Notes: generated by a model from the letters alone, not told the origin. Positions 1 through 9,103 are shown, numbered from the stretch's first letter. The stretch: DNA of 64,000 nt from Pseudomonas reactans (GCF_013385825.1 NZ_JACAPG010000020.1:85754-149753), one strand, 5' to 3'. Numbers and translations: made by a program.

Positions 1-699
1 CTTGGCTTCGATCACTTCCGGTGCAGCAAAGGTCACTGGCGGCGGCAAGGCGACTTCACAACTGCTGCCCAGCGCTTGAGCGGCGGCGTCCAGGCGCACA
101 TCGAGATCATTCAGTTCGCTCGCCTGCACCAGACCCAAGTGACGGCTAGGCAGTTCGATACCGGTCTCGCGAGACAGCGCGCCGTACCAGCGCAGGCCTT
201 CGGTGAGGCTGCCTTCGAGCAATTGCGCATGGCGCAGGGTGCCGACGCGGTTGGCCAGTACGCCGGCGAACGGCAAATCTGGCTGATAACGCGCCAGCCC
301 CAGGGCCAACGCGCCAAAGGTCTGGGCCATGGCGGTGCCGTCAATCACGCCCAAGACGGGCACGCCGAAGTGTCGCGCCAGGTCGGCGCTGGATGGCGTG
401 CCGTCGAACAGGCCCATCACGCCTTCGATCAGGATCAGGTCCGCCTCCCCCGCCGCTTCCCACAGCAAGCGGCGACTTTCCTGCTCGCCCACCATCCACA
501 TGTCCAATTGATACACCGGCGCACCGCTGGCGCGCTCGTGGATCATGGGGTCAAGAAAGTCCGGGCCGCATTTGAACACGCGCACCTTGCGCCCCAAGTT
601 GCGGTGCAAGCGGGCGAGCGCGGCGGTGACGGTGGTTTTGCCTTGGCCGGACGCCGGTGCGGCGATCAAGACGGCCGGGCAATGACGGGGCTGATTCAA
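1..699 (-). CDS. cobB: Cobyrinate a,c-diamide synthase, 5' part (runs off the window)
   Basis: This enzyme amidates the a and c side chains of cobyrinate (glutamine- and ATP-dependent) in the cobalamin pathway in the cytoplasm. About 233 N-terminal residues are visible. A P-loop of the form GQGKTT lies at residues 18-23, followed by the family segments FKCGPDFLDP and the GVMGLFDG type region, so this is the ATP-binding half; the glutaminase domain lies outside the window. I place the start at a TTG (699-697) that overlaps the TGA of cobO as TTGA, since the reading begins MNQPRHCPAV there as in Pseudomonas homologues (recalled, not searched). It is translationally coupled to cobO and should share its cobalamin riboswitch. 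Confidence 0.93.
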   Translation of the reverse strand, partial: MNQPRHCPAVLIAAPASGQGKTTVTAALARLHRNLGRKVRVFKCGPDFLDPMIHERASGAPVYQLDMWMVGEQESRRLLWEAAGEADLILIEGVMGLFDGTPSSADLARHFGVPVLGVIDGTAMAQTFGALALGLARYQPDLPFAGVLANRVGTLRHAQLLEGSLTEGLRWYGALSRETGIELPSRHLGLVQASELNDLDVRLDAAAQALGSSCEVALPPPVTFAAPEVIEAK

Positions 700-1307
700 A
701 GTTCGACGCCCTTCTGTGCCTTTATACCGGCCTGGAACGCGTGCTTGAGCATGCCCATTTCGGTGACGGTGTCGCCCATTTCAATCAACTCGGGTTTGGC
801 GCCACGACCGGTGACCACCACGTGTTGCATCGGCGGGCGTGCTTGCAGGTCGCTGAGGACCTGGTCCAGGTCGAGATAGCCGTGCTTGAGGGCGATGTTC
901 AATTCGTCCAGCACCACCAGGCCGATGGCCGGGTCTTGCAGCAGTTCGCGGGAGACCGCCCAGGCGGCTTCGGCGGCGGCGATGTCACGCTGGCGGTCCT
1001 GGGTTTCCCAGGTAAAGCCTTCGCCCATCACATGAAAGCGCACTTGCTCGGGGAAACGGCGGAAGAACAACTCTTCACCCGTACTGTTGCGCCCCTTGAT
1101 GAACTGCACCACGCCGCACTGCATGCCGTGGCCCATGGCCCGGGCCAGCATGCCGAACGCGGAGCTGCTCTTGCCTTTGCCGTTGCCGGTCAACACCAGC
1201 AGCAGGCCGCACTCGTTCGGGGAATTGGCGATGCGTTCATCGATCACGGCTTTTTTGCGCAGCATGCGCGCCAGGTGGCGTTCGTCGCGGTCGGGGGAAT
1301 CGGTCAT
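696..1307 (-). CDS. cobO: Cob(I)yrinic acid a,c-diamide adenosyltransferase
   Basis: CobO/BtuR-type corrinoid adenosyltransferase transfers the 5'-deoxyadenosyl group of ATP to the Co(I) corrinoid. The 203-residue product has the modified P-loop GNGKGKSS at residues 41-48 and the family segments VVQFIKG and VVLDELN, and its length is normal for BtuR/CobO. The ATG at 1307 is preceded by GGAGAG, while the longer open frame upstream reads through the leader. It is the first gene after the cobalamin riboswitch and overlaps cobB downstream. Expression is therefore predicted to fall when adenosylcobalamin is plentiful. Identification is firm. Confidence 0.96.
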   Translation of the reverse strand: MTDSPDRDERHLARMLRKKAVIDERIANSPNECGLLLVLTGNGKGKSSSAFGMLARAMGHGMQCGVVQFIKGRNSTGEELFFRRFPEQVRFHVMGEGFTWETQDRQRDIAAAEAAWAVSRELLQDPAIGLVVLDELNIALKHGYLDLDQVLSDLQARPPMQHVVVTGRGAKPELIEMGDTVTEMGMLKHAFQAGIKAQKGVEL

Positions 1308-1400
1308 GGCAGCTCTCCGTTGGGGCTGGACAAAAACGGCGGGCAGGAAAAAGAAAAAACAGACAGCCAAGCATCGCCCACCGTGATGCTGTTGGATGTT

Positions 1401-1622
1401 GCAGGCCGGTCTCCGGGCTCATGAGTGGCGCGCGCCTTATAGACGCGCAGACCGACGCTGCGCCTTCCCATATCGCGAGCGATACAGTGGCAAAAGGCAG
1501 CGTCTTGACTCATTTACCGTTGCGGGGGCAGCGCCGGAATCGCGGCGGCACTGTGTACAAGTGCGCTCACTCACCGGCTTCCCTGTTTCACTCGGTCGAC
1601 CCATGGGTCACAGAGCACCTGG
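1401..1622 (-). promoter_or_regulatory. Cobalamin (B12) riboswitch upstream of cobO
   Basis: On the minus strand the cobO leader carries the conserved blocks of the class in order: AGGTGCTCTG near 1620, GAAACAGGGAAGCCGGTGA near 1590-1572, CTGCCCCCGCAACGGTAA (the B12 box) near 1535-1518, GCCACTG near 1492, GGGAAGG near 1467, and the closing AGCCCGGAGACCGGCC near 1419-1404. The aptamer ends about 95 bases before the cobO ATG. This is recognised from sequence conservation; no folding was run. Confidence 0.93.
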
Positions 1623-1660
1623 AACAAGCGGCGAAGGGTATTAGGTTGAGGGGCGAGCTG

Positions 1661-1717
1661 CAAGCTTCAAGCAGATAGCTGCAAGCAGGCATCACCCCCC
1701 TTGCAGCTTGAAGCTTG
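1661..1717. repeat. Inverted repeat downstream of the NlpC/P60 gene
   Basis: CAAGCTTCAAGC at 1661-1672 is perfectly complementary to GCTTGAAGCTTG at 1706-1717, with GAGCTGCAAGC and related words repeated around it. No T-run follows on either strand, so it is better described as a dispersed repeat or mRNA 3' hairpin than as a canonical terminator. It sits between the cobO riboswitch and the end of the gene at 1735. Confidence 0.6.
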
Positions 1718-1734
1718 AAACTTGCTGCTGCTTC

Positions 1735-2274
1735 TTACGGATTCCGCGCCAGATTCCCCGGCAATACGCGCTTGGCGCTCAGGTAGGCATTCTGCCAATA
1801 CGCCTTGGACAAGGTGTCCAACTTCACTGTACCGCCGGTTTGCGGCGCGTGCACAAAGCGGCCTTCGCCGACGTAGATCCCGGCGTGGCTGACCTGTGAA
1901 CCGCCGCCCGTGGCGAAGAACAGCAAGTCGCCGGTCTGCAGGTTCTGCTCGCTGACATCCTGCGCGCGCATCACGATCAGTTCACGGGTGGTACGCGGCA
2001 GGGAAATGCCAGCAGCGTCGCGGAAGACAAAACCGATCAGGCCACTGCAATCAAACCCGGAGTCCGGTGTGTTGCCACCCCAACGGTAAGGCGTGCCGAC
2101 CAGGCCCAGCGCGCGGAAGAGTACGTCTTCGGCCGCAGGCGAGAAATTCTGGGTGGAATAGTTGAACACCGGCTTAGGCTTCACCGCGATAGGCGCGGGC
2201 GGCGGTGGGCGGCTTGCGCAGGCGCTGAGCAGCGCGGCGCAAACAATAAGAATCAGGCGGGCCGAGGTCGACAT
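1735..2274 (-). CDS. NlpC/P60 family peptidoglycan endopeptidase lipoprotein
   Basis: A 179-residue exported cysteine peptidase of the NlpC/P60 (C40) family, expected to cut peptide cross-links or stems in peptidoglycan. A type II signal ends in the lipobox LSAC (Cys19), followed by a proline-rich linker. The catalytic triad is visible: Cys76 in GFDCSGLIG, His130 in SHAGIYVG and His142 in VHAPQ. It lies directly downstream of a second gene of the same family in the same direction. By sequence it belongs with the Spr/MepS-like lipoproteins; the exact cleavage site cannot be told from sequence. Confidence 0.9.
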   Translation of the reverse strand: MSTSARLILIVCAALLSACASRPPPPAPIAVKPKPVFNYSTQNFSPAAEDVLFRALGLVGTPYRWGGNTPDSGFDCSGLIGFVFRDAAGISLPRTTRELIVMRAQDVSEQNLQTGDLLFFATGGGSQVSHAGIYVGEGRFVHAPQTGGTVKLDTLSKAYWQNAYLSAKRVLPGNLARNP

Positions 2275-2418
2275 GGGCAGAACAATCCTGGTCTGGATGC
2301 GGCTTTCGCTGCCGAACGCTGAAAACCAGAACGCGCAAGCAAAGCTCGCGCGAACGGATTACAACAATGTCCAGGGATTCTAGCGCTTACACGTCAAACT
2401 TCAAGTATCACTTTAAGT

Positions 2419-3054
2419 TTACTTGCTAGCGGTAACCGTCGTCGGGGCCATGGCGAGTGCGCGCTTGGCTTCGATGAAGGTTTTGCTCCAGTAGCTGTCG
2501 CCCAGGTTATCGACCCGAACACCGCCACTGCGACGGCTGCTGGAGTGGATAAACTGGTTATCGCCCAGGTAGATACCGGCATGGCTTACACGGCCACGGC
2601 CCGCTGTACTGAAGAAAAGCAGATCACCGGGCTTGAGGTTGTTGCGCGCGACCAACGGTGCATCCACGTTGATCATTTCGCGGGTGGAGCGAGGCAGGTT
2701 CATGCCCGCTTCTTCGCGAAACAGGTAGCCGATGAAGCCGCTGCAGTCGAAACCGGCTTCAGAGGTGCCGCCGAAACGGTAACGGGTACCGATCAGGGAC
2801 ATGCCGCGCTCGAGGATGCTGTCGGCCAGAACAGGAAGCTGGTAAGGCTTGCTACCGGAGAAATTGGCCAGCTCTTTTTCCGTTGCCAGCTCTTCTTCAT
2901 AAACAGAAGCAGACTGTGCAGCAACGAATTTTGCCTGATTTTGAACCTGTGGTTTTTGCTGTTCTGCCACCTGTTGAGGGTGGGAGGCGCAACCAAACAA
3001 CAGGGTAACGAGTGCGAGAGGCACGAGGGGTGCGAAGCGATTTAGCATGGGCAC
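2419..3054 (-). CDS. NlpC/P60 family peptidoglycan endopeptidase lipoprotein (paralogue)
   Basis: A 211-residue C40 peptidase with the same plan as its neighbour: signal peptide with lipobox LLFGC (Cys22), a longer Gln-rich linker to about residue 75, then the NlpC/P60 domain with Cys104 (GFDCSGFIG), His158 (VSHAGIYLG) and His170. The two proteins share the GFDCSG, LPR(T/S)TRE and GDLLFF segments, so they are likely products of an old tandem duplication. The start at 3054 is the ATG of MPMLNR; MLNR two codons later is also possible. About 140 bases separate it from the second gene, which could have its own promoter. Confidence 0.9.
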   Translation of the reverse strand: MPMLNRFAPLVPLALVTLLFGCASHPQQVAEQQKPQVQNQAKFVAAQSASVYEEELATEKELANFSGSKPYQLPVLADSILERGMSLIGTRYRFGGTSEAGFDCSGFIGYLFREEAGMNLPRSTREMINVDAPLVARNNLKPGDLLFFSTAGRGRVSHAGIYLGDNQFIHSSSRRSGGVRVDNLGDSYWSKTFIEAKRALAMAPTTVTASK

Positions 3055-3261
3055 GACCGTGGCTGATATGTAAAGAAGACGAGACTATGCCCTCTATCAC
3101 ATCGATTTGCAAATTCAATCGTGATCTATGTGACTTCTTGTTTGGACTATGACATCTAAGCCCTTAACACCCTATATCTGCCTTTTGCGTAGCCAAACCG
3201 GCTCAAACGCAGGTTTTCTGGCGCCTGGAATCTGCCGAAAGCCGCGAAAACAGCGGGCAGA
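3055..3261. other. Intergenic region between hda and the NlpC/P60 pair
   Basis: About 200 bases downstream of hda and upstream of the NlpC/P60 gene at 2419-3054. It is AT-richer than the flanking genes near 3070-3170, as expected for the promoter of the leftward lipoprotein gene. No open frame or convincing terminator was seen. Confidence 0.5.
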
Positions 3262-3966
3262 CTACCAACCCAAGGTTTCTTTCAAGAAGGGAATCGTCAG
3301 CTTGCGCTGGGCCTGCAAGGAAGCTTGATCGAGCTGTTCGAGCAGGTCGAACAACGCGCTCATGCTGCGCGTGCCGCGGGTGAGAATAAAATGCCCCACC
3401 TCGTCTGTAAGGTGCAGGCCGCGACGCGATGCGCGCAATTGCAAGGCACGCAATTTGTCTTCATCGGACAGCGGGCGCATCTGGAAAATCAGCGCCAGGG
3501 TCATGCGCGACTTGAGGTCGGCCAGCTTGATCGGCAACTCGCGCGGCGAGGTGGACGCGGCAATCAGTAGGCGCCGACCGCTGTCACGCAAGCGATTGAA
3601 CAGGTGAAACAGCGCCTCTTCCCACTCTGCCTTGCCAGCGATCGCCTGCAAATCATCGAGGCACACCAGTTCGTACTGTTCAAGATGGTCGAAGATGCCG
3701 ATACCGCGATCCATCAACTCAGCCAGGGGCAGGTAAACCGCCGGTTCGCCCATCTGCTCGAAACGCAGGCACGCGGCCTGCAACAGGTGGGTACGCCCTA
3801 CGCCGTGCTTGCCCCACAGATAGATCAGGCTTTCGGTCCACCCGGCGTCGGCTTCGCAGAGCCGCTCGACATAGCCGAGTGCAGCGGCATTGGCGCCTGG
3901 GTAGTAGTTGATAAAGGTGGCGTCGTCACGCAGACGCACACCCAAGGGCAGCTGAATCGGTTTCAT
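3262..3966 (-). CDS. hda: DnaA regulatory inactivator Hda
   Basis: A 234-residue AAA+ protein of the DnaA family lacking the DNA-binding domain IV, as expected for Hda, which works with the DNA-loaded sliding clamp to stimulate ATP hydrolysis by DnaA and prevent re-initiation. The clamp-binding type motif QLPLGV is at residues 5-10, a Walker A region GKHGVGRTH at 52-60, a Walker B segment VCLDDL at 101-106 and a sensor region AASTSPREL further on. It sits downstream of the PerM-type permease and DUF2066 genes in the same direction, an arrangement conserved in Pseudomonas. The ATG at 3966 gives the standard length. Confidence 0.95.
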   Translation of the reverse strand: MKPIQLPLGVRLRDDATFINYYPGANAAALGYVERLCEADAGWTESLIYLWGKHGVGRTHLLQAACLRFEQMGEPAVYLPLAELMDRGIGIFDHLEQYELVCLDDLQAIAGKAEWEEALFHLFNRLRDSGRRLLIAASTSPRELPIKLADLKSRMTLALIFQMRPLSDEDKLRALQLRASRRGLHLTDEVGHFILTRGTRSMSALFDLLEQLDQASLQAQRKLTIPFLKETLGW

Positions 3967-4134
3967 GCTGACTGAACGGCTCCAAACGAACCGTTAGTGG
4001 CCTCTGTGTAAAGTTTGCAAAGTTTATACCCGTGACGCCGGGCGCACAATGCAACAGACCCCAAGCAAAATCAAAGGTTTGCGTTAACTTGTTGGATTTA
4101 CGCAGATTGTTTGACGCCCCGGCCCCAGAAACAA

Positions 4135-4158
4135 CAAACCCGGCTTGGGCCGGGTTTG
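4135..4158 (-). terminator. Rho-independent terminator after the AI-2E family permease gene
   Basis: AAACCCGGC (4136-4144) pairs with GCCGGGTTT (4149-4157) around a TTGG loop. On the minus strand it is followed by TTGTTGTTTC. It starts about 12 bases after the stop of the permease gene at 4170. Confidence 0.8.
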
Positions 4159-4169
4159 TGGCAGAGCGA

Positions 4170-5255
4170 TTACAGATCGGGGTCTTCAACCCCCGTGTAC
4201 ACCTCCGAATCCTTATACAAATCGTGTACATGGCGCACCAGGACCATGATCACCGCCGCCACCGGCAGCGCCAGCAGGATGCCCGTAAAGCCAAACAACT
4301 CACCGCCCGCCAGGATCGCAAAGATCACCGCCACCGGGTGCAGGCCGATCCGATCACCCACCAGCAACGGCGTCAGCACCATGCCTTCGAGGGCCTGGCC
4401 GACCATGAATACCGCCACGATGCCCAGCATCGGGTACAGGTCGCCGCCAAACTGGAACAACCCCGCCACCAACGCCGCACCGATACCAATCACAAAGCCC
4501 ATATACGGCACGATGGCGGCGAGACCGGCGATCAGGCCGATCAACAGGCCCAGCTCCAGGCCGATGGCCATCAAGCCAGCGGCGTAGATGATCCCCAGGG
4601 CCAGCATCACCAGTAATTGGCCGCGTACAAAGGCGCCAAGCACTTCATGACATTCCTCGGCCAGAGACACGATGCGCTCCTCACGATTGCGCGGCAGCAG
4701 GCTGCGAATCTTGGCCATCATGATGTCCCAGTCGCGCAGCAGGTAGAACGCTACCACCGGGATCAGCACCAGGTTGGTCAGCCAGCCGATCAACGCCAGG
4801 CTGGACGCCGTCGCCTGACTGAGGACCACACCGACGATATCGGTGGTCTGCCCCATATGCTCGCTGATGGCCGCCTTGACCTTGTCGAACTTCCAGAAAC
4901 CATCCGACAACCCCAACTTGGCCTGGGCCCACGGCATCGCTGTGTGCTGCAACCAATCGAGCATCTGCGGCGCCAGCTCATACAGGCGAAACAGTTGCTT
5001 GGCCAGCATCGGCACCAGCACCAGCACCAACGCCGTGATGATCAAGGTAAACAGGGCGAACACTGCCACCACGCCCCAGGTTCGCGACAACCCGGCTTTT
5101 TCCAGGCGATCCACCACCGGATCGAACAGATAGGCCAGCAGCAACGCGACCAGGAACGGCGTCAGGATCGAATGCAGCAGGAACACAAAAACGCACAGCA
5201 GGACAATCCCGCCAAGCCACACCCAACGACGCGTATCCGCCATAAACCACTCCAT
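4170..5255 (-). CDS. AI-2E family transporter (PerM-type permease)
   Basis: A 361-residue integral membrane protein of the AI-2E/PerM (TqsA, YdiK) family. An N-terminal pair of hydrophobic helices (about residues 10-75) is followed by a soluble middle segment and a cluster of helices between about 150 and 340 with the family-typical PVVAFYLLRDWD and AIVPYMGFVIG regions. Members export small molecules or ions; the substrate here is unknown. It lies between the DUF2066 gene (20 bases upstream) and hda, and has its own terminator, so it may be co-transcribed with the DUF2066 gene. Confidence 0.9.
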   Translation of the reverse strand: MEWFMADTRRWVWLGGIVLLCVFVFLLHSILTPFLVALLLAYLFDPVVDRLEKAGLSRTWGVVAVFALFTLIITALVLVLVPMLAKQLFRLYELAPQMLDWLQHTAMPWAQAKLGLSDGFWKFDKVKAAISEHMGQTTDIVGVVLSQATASSLALIGWLTNLVLIPVVAFYLLRDWDIMMAKIRSLLPRNREERIVSLAEECHEVLGAFVRGQLLVMLALGIIYAAGLMAIGLELGLLIGLIAGLAAIVPYMGFVIGIGAALVAGLFQFGGDLYPMLGIVAVFMVGQALEGMVLTPLLVGDRIGLHPVAVIFAILAGGELFGFTGILLALPVAAVIMVLVRHVHDLYKDSEVYTGVEDPDL

Positions 5256-5275
5256 CTATATATAGAAGAACACCG

Positions 5276-6316
5276 TTACCAACGAAAACGCAGCTGCGCC
5301 TGAGGCTCTGGGGCAACTGCAGGTTGAGTGTTATCCGCCACCGGTTGTTGGACCGGCGCCTCACCGGCAGGGATTTCCTGCAACTTGGCCAGGCTCAACT
5401 GCGTGCGCAACTGATCGGCACTGCCGTTGACGCGGTACACAATGCGATTGCCGTCCACGAGCTGTGGTTGACCACCGAAAGGTTCGAGCAAATGACCCAG
5501 GGTGGCATACCGCTCAAGGGTCATGCCTTGCACCTCCAGCAATTGCTCGGTGCTCACGCCGGGCTTGACCGCAAACCGCGGCGCGAGCTTCTGACTGACT
5601 GCCAGCATCACCGCATCCGCCACGGCGCCGGTGTCGGCGCCTTGCGCAGTACCCTGCTCGCTCTTGTCGCCCAGCCACAGGCGCCATTTGGCTTGCCATT
5701 GGCTGCCTTCCTGGCGCGCATGCACGGCCAGCAAAGCGTCGGCGCCGTAACGCTCGGAGGCGGCGCGCAACGGTGTGGCGTCAGCACTTTCCAGGTTCGG
5801 CGCGGTGGCGACCACCTGCTCATCCAGGTCGCCTAGAGGCAAGCGCAGCGGCAAGCCCCGGTGTTGCGCGGCACGGCGCAGTGCCTGGGCGACGGTCTGG
5901 CCATCACCCACCAGGCTGCTGCCTTCGGTGGAGTCGTTCAGCCACCAGCCGAGGATCGACGGCCGATTGCTGCCCCAGATCGACAAGCCGGCTTCACGCA
6001 AGACGCGATCAGTGCTTACCGGGTCGAAATCCACTTGCAGGCTTTCCGGTGGGCCAGCGTCGTAGCCGTATTGGCTGATGATTTGTTGCGGATCTTTACG
6101 AACGGCCGCCAGGCCCGGGCCGTCGGCGGCCTTGGCGTCGCCGGTCAGGCGGATCACCAGGGTCTGCACGGCGCGCTGGGTGGCCTGGTCGCGCTCTTGG
6201 GGCGACTGGCTGCTGACGGGTTCGAGTACTTGATAAAGGCCATTGAGGGTTTCGGCATGACTCGCCAGGCTGACCAACGACAAACAGCCTGCAAAGAAAA
6301 ATTGATACAAACGCAT
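5276..6316 (-). CDS. DUF2066 domain-containing periplasmic protein
   Basis: A 346-residue protein with a Sec signal peptide (cleavage expected after SLASHA near residue 21) and no other membrane helix, so probably periplasmic. It matches the DUF2066 family by its opening NGLYQVLEPV and RAVQTLVIRLTGD segments. Function is unknown. In Pseudomonas it regularly accompanies the PerM-type gene and purM, which it faces divergently here across a 340-base gap. The C-terminus is proline- and glutamine-rich. Confidence 0.85.
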   Translation of the reverse strand: MRLYQFFFAGCLSLVSLASHAETLNGLYQVLEPVSSQSPQERDQATQRAVQTLVIRLTGDAKAADGPGLAAVRKDPQQIISQYGYDAGPPESLQVDFDPVSTDRVLREAGLSIWGSNRPSILGWWLNDSTEGSSLVGDGQTVAQALRRAAQHRGLPLRLPLGDLDEQVVATAPNLESADATPLRAASERYGADALLAVHARQEGSQWQAKWRLWLGDKSEQGTAQGADTGAVADAVMLAVSQKLAPRFAVKPGVSTEQLLEVQGMTLERYATLGHLLEPFGGQPQLVDGNRIVYRVNGSADQLRTQLSLAKLQEIPAGEAPVQQPVADNTQPAVAPEPQAQLRFRW

Positions 6317-6658
6317 GGAAGATTCCCGAACGACAAATTTAGCGGCTGGAACAGACCGCGTGAATCCGGTGTGGCAAGGCTGTGACCACAGCTACCGGTA
6401 AAACATTCACAGGGTATCGGTAAGTTTTCGTACTGTCATAACGCTAGCGCATTAAAGGCTATACCTTAATACGCGCAGAAGCAGAGCCGATTAGCATTTT
6501 TTTAACCTCTATTACCTCTGCCCGTCGGCCCGAGGATGGCCGCTGCCCCTCAAGCCTGATAAAATCGCGCGCCTTCGCAGACCGTCAACGGCGTGGCCTT
6601 TATAAAAGCCCCCGCCCGCTCGGTCGTTACCCCTGAATCCCCCCTAAAGGCCTGGATC
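6317..6658. promoter_or_regulatory. Divergent promoter region, DUF2066 gene / purM
   Basis: About 340 bases without a gene between two divergently read genes. An AT-rich stretch (roughly 6420-6515, with TATACCTTAATA and TTTTTTTAACC) is the best place for the promoters. The bases just before purM include an in-frame open segment from 6593, which I treat as untranslated leader because it lacks conservation to PurM. Confidence 0.55.
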
Positions 6659-7717
6659 ATGAGCAAGCAACCCTCCCTGAGCTACAAGGACGCCGGTGTA
6701 GACATCGACGCCGGTGAAGCATTGGTCGAACGCATCAAGAGCGTCGCCAAGCGCACTGCGCGCCCCGAAGTCATGGGCGGCCTGGGCGGTTTTGGCGCCC
6801 TCTGCGAAATCCCGGCCGGCTACAAGCAGCCTGTACTGGTTTCCGGCACCGACGGCGTGGGCACCAAGCTGCGCCTGGCACTGAACCTGAACAAGCACGA
6901 CACCATCGGTATCGACCTGGTTGCCATGTGCGTCAATGACCTGGTGGTGTGCGGCGCCGAGCCGTTGTTCTTCCTGGACTACTACGCCACCGGCAAGCTG
7001 AACGTGGACACCGCTGCACAAGTGGTGACCGGTATCGGCGCTGGCTGCGAACTGTCGGGTTGCTCCCTGGTCGGCGGCGAAACCGCTGAAATGCCAGGCA
7101 TGTACGAAGGCGAAGACTACGACTTGGCCGGCTTTTGCGTCGGCGTCGTGGAAAAATCCGAGATCATCGACGGCTCCAAGGTTGCCGCCGGTGACGCCCT
7201 CTTGGCCCTGCCATCCTCCGGCCCGCACTCCAACGGTTACTCGCTGATCCGCAAGATCATCGAAGTGTCCGGCGCCGAGATCGAGAACACCCAACTCGAC
7301 GGCAAGCCGCTGACCGACCTGTTGATGGCCCCGACCCGTATCTACGTCAAACCTCTGCTCAAGCTGATCAAGGACACTGGCGCCGTCAAAGCCATGGCCC
7401 ACATCACCGGCGGCGGCCTGCTGGACAACATCCCGCGCGTGCTGCCAAAAGGCGCCCAGGCCATCGTTGACGTGGCCAGCTGGCAGCGTCCGGCAGTATT
7501 CGACTGGCTGCAAGAGAAAGGCAACGTCGATGAAACCGAGATGCACCGCGTGCTGAACTGCGGCGTGGGCATGGTCATCTGCGTGGCGCAAGAGCACGTT
7601 GAAACCGCGCTGAACGTACTGCGTGAAGCCGGCGAGCAGCCTTGGGTCATCGGTCAGATCGCCACTGCCGCCGAAGGCGCAGCTCAGGTTGAACTGAAGA
7701 ACCTCAAGGCTCATTAA
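6659..7717 (+). CDS. purM: Phosphoribosylformylglycinamidine cyclo-ligase (AIR synthetase)
   Basis: PurM closes the imidazole ring of FGAM to AIR with ATP in de novo purine synthesis. The 352-residue product carries the family segments [35 protein letters not shown] and [15 protein letters not shown]. The ATG at 6659 opens [16 protein letters not shown], the expected PurM N-terminus; an in-frame ATG 66 bases upstream would add an unrelated tail. Its TAA overlaps the ATG of purN by one base, so the two purine genes are translationally coupled, as in many gammaproteobacteria. Confidence 0.97.
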   Translation: MSKQPSLSYKDAGVDIDAGEALVERIKSVAKRTARPEVMGGLGGFGALCEIPAGYKQPVLVSGTDGVGTKLRLALNLNKHDTIGIDLVAMCVNDLVVCGAEPLFFLDYYATGKLNVDTAAQVVTGIGAGCELSGCSLVGGETAEMPGMYEGEDYDLAGFCVGVVEKSEIIDGSKVAAGDALLALPSSGPHSNGYSLIRKIIEVSGAEIENTQLDGKPLTDLLMAPTRIYVKPLLKLIKDTGAVKAMAHITGGGLLDNIPRVLPKGAQAIVDVASWQRPAVFDWLQEKGNVDETEMHRVLNCGVGMVICVAQEHVETALNVLREAGEQPWVIGQIATAAEGAAQVELKNLKAH

Positions 7718-8367
7718 TGTCTCAGACCTGTGATGTCGTGGTGCTGCTTTCCGGCACCGGCAGTAACTTGCAGGCCTTGATCGACAGCACGCGCACCGGC
7801 GACAGCCCGGTGCGCATTGCTGCGGTGATCTCCAACCGCAGCGACGCCTACGGCCTGCAACGCGCCAGGGACGCGGGTATCGACACCCGCTCGCTGGATC
7901 ACAAGGCTTTCGAAGGTCGCGAGGCCTTCGACAGCGCCTTGATCGAACTGATCGACGCCTTCAACCCCAAACTCGTGGTACTCGCCGGCTTCATGCGCAT
8001 CCTCAGCGCTGATTTCGTGCGACATTACGCAGGGCGCCTGCTCAATATCCACCCTTCCCTGCTGCCCAAATACAAAGGCATGCACACGCACCAGCGTGCG
8101 CTCGATGCCGGCGACAGCGAGCATGGCTGCAGCGTGCACTTTGTCACCGAGGAACTCGATGGCGGGCCTCTGGTCGTACAGGCAGTGGTTCCGGTAGAGT
8201 CTGACGACTCGGCGCAGACGCTTGCGCAACGGGTTCACACCCAGGAACACAGGATTTACCCGCTGGCCGTGCGCTGGTTTGCCGAGGGGCGGTTGATTCT
8301 TGGTGACCAGGGTGCATTATTGGACGGTCAGTTACTCGCGGCCAGCGGCCACTTGATTCGAACCTAG
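7717..8367 (+). CDS. purN: Phosphoribosylglycinamide formyltransferase
   Basis: PurN transfers a formyl group from 10-formyltetrahydrofolate to GAR. The 216-residue protein has the substrate-binding loop GTGSNLQAL near residues 11-19, the catalytic Asn and His in LLNIHPSLLPKYKG, and the Asp-containing TEELDGGPLV. The start overlaps the purM stop as TAATG. It is followed after 8 bases by the exported DUF3108 gene, so the three may form one transcript ending at the hairpin near 9105-9133. Confidence 0.97.
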   Translation: MSQTCDVVVLLSGTGSNLQALIDSTRTGDSPVRIAAVISNRSDAYGLQRARDAGIDTRSLDHKAFEGREAFDSALIELIDAFNPKLVVLAGFMRILSADFVRHYAGRLLNIHPSLLPKYKGMHTHQRALDAGDSEHGCSVHFVTEELDGGPLVVQAVVPVESDDSAQTLAQRVHTQEHRIYPLAVRWFAEGRLILGDQGALLDGQLLAASGHLIRT

Positions 8368-8375
8368 GAGATTTT

Positions 8376-9089
8376 ATGCGTCGCGCCTTGCTCTTCGCTT
8401 TTGCGCTGTTCGCCTTGCCAGCCGTGCAAGCAGCAGACCTTCACCCTTTCTCCGTAAGCTACACCGCCGACTGGAAACAGTTGCCCATGAGTGGTTCGGC
8501 TGAACGCAGCCTGGCCAAGAATGGCGACGGCACCTGGACCTTGAATTTCAAGGCCTCCATGATGATCGCCAGCCTCACCGAAACCAGCGTGATCCAATTC
8601 GACAAGGACACCCTGCAACCGAAGAGCTACACCTTCGAACGCGGTGGCCTGGGCAAGGCGAAGAAGATCAACCTGGACTTCGACCAGACCGCCAAGAAAG
8701 TCACCGGCTTTGAAAACAAGGACGCGGTCAACGTGCCCCTGCAAAGTGGCATGCTCGACAAGTCGACCTACCAGTTGGCCCTGCAGCGCGATGTGGCGGC
8801 CGGCAAGAAGAGCATGAGCTACAACGTGGTGGAAGGCACCGACGTCGACACCTACGACTTCCGCGTGATCGGCCCGGAAAAGGTCCAGACCAAGGTCGGC
8901 TCCATCGACGCGATCAAGGTTGAGCGCGTGCGTGACCCGACTCAGAGCAAGCGCATCACCCAGATGTGGTTTGCCAAGGACCAGGGCGGCATTCTGGTTG
9001 CCTTGCGTCAGGTGGAAACCGATGGCAAGGAATACAACATCATGCTGCAGGACGGCACTGTTGACGGTAAGGCTGTCAAAGGTAGCTGA
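8376..9089 (+). CDS. DUF3108 domain-containing exported protein
   Basis: A 237-residue protein with a clear Sec signal peptide (MRRALLFAFALFALPAVQA, cut near residue 19). The mature part, with FSVSYTADWKQLP at its start and many alternating hydrophobic strands, fits the DUF3108 family, a beta-rich periplasmic group of unknown function. It starts 8 bases after purN behind an AGGAG-type ribosome site, and a terminator follows. Co-transcription with purMN is likely from spacing; a role in purine metabolism is not implied. Confidence 0.85.
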   Translation: MRRALLFAFALFALPAVQAADLHPFSVSYTADWKQLPMSGSAERSLAKNGDGTWTLNFKASMMIASLTETSVIQFDKDTLQPKSYTFERGGLGKAKKINLDFDQTAKKVTGFENKDAVNVPLQSGMLDKSTYQLALQRDVAAGKKSMSYNVVEGTDVDTYDFRVIGPEKVQTKVGSIDAIKVERVRDPTQSKRITQMWFAKDQGGILVALRQVETDGKEYNIMLQDGTVDGKAVKGS

Positions 9090-9103
9090 CCGGTAGTTGG
9101 AAC

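Noticed and set aside
6644-7714. 356-codon open frame opposite purM
   Set aside because: It mirrors purM codon by codon and shows no family motif.
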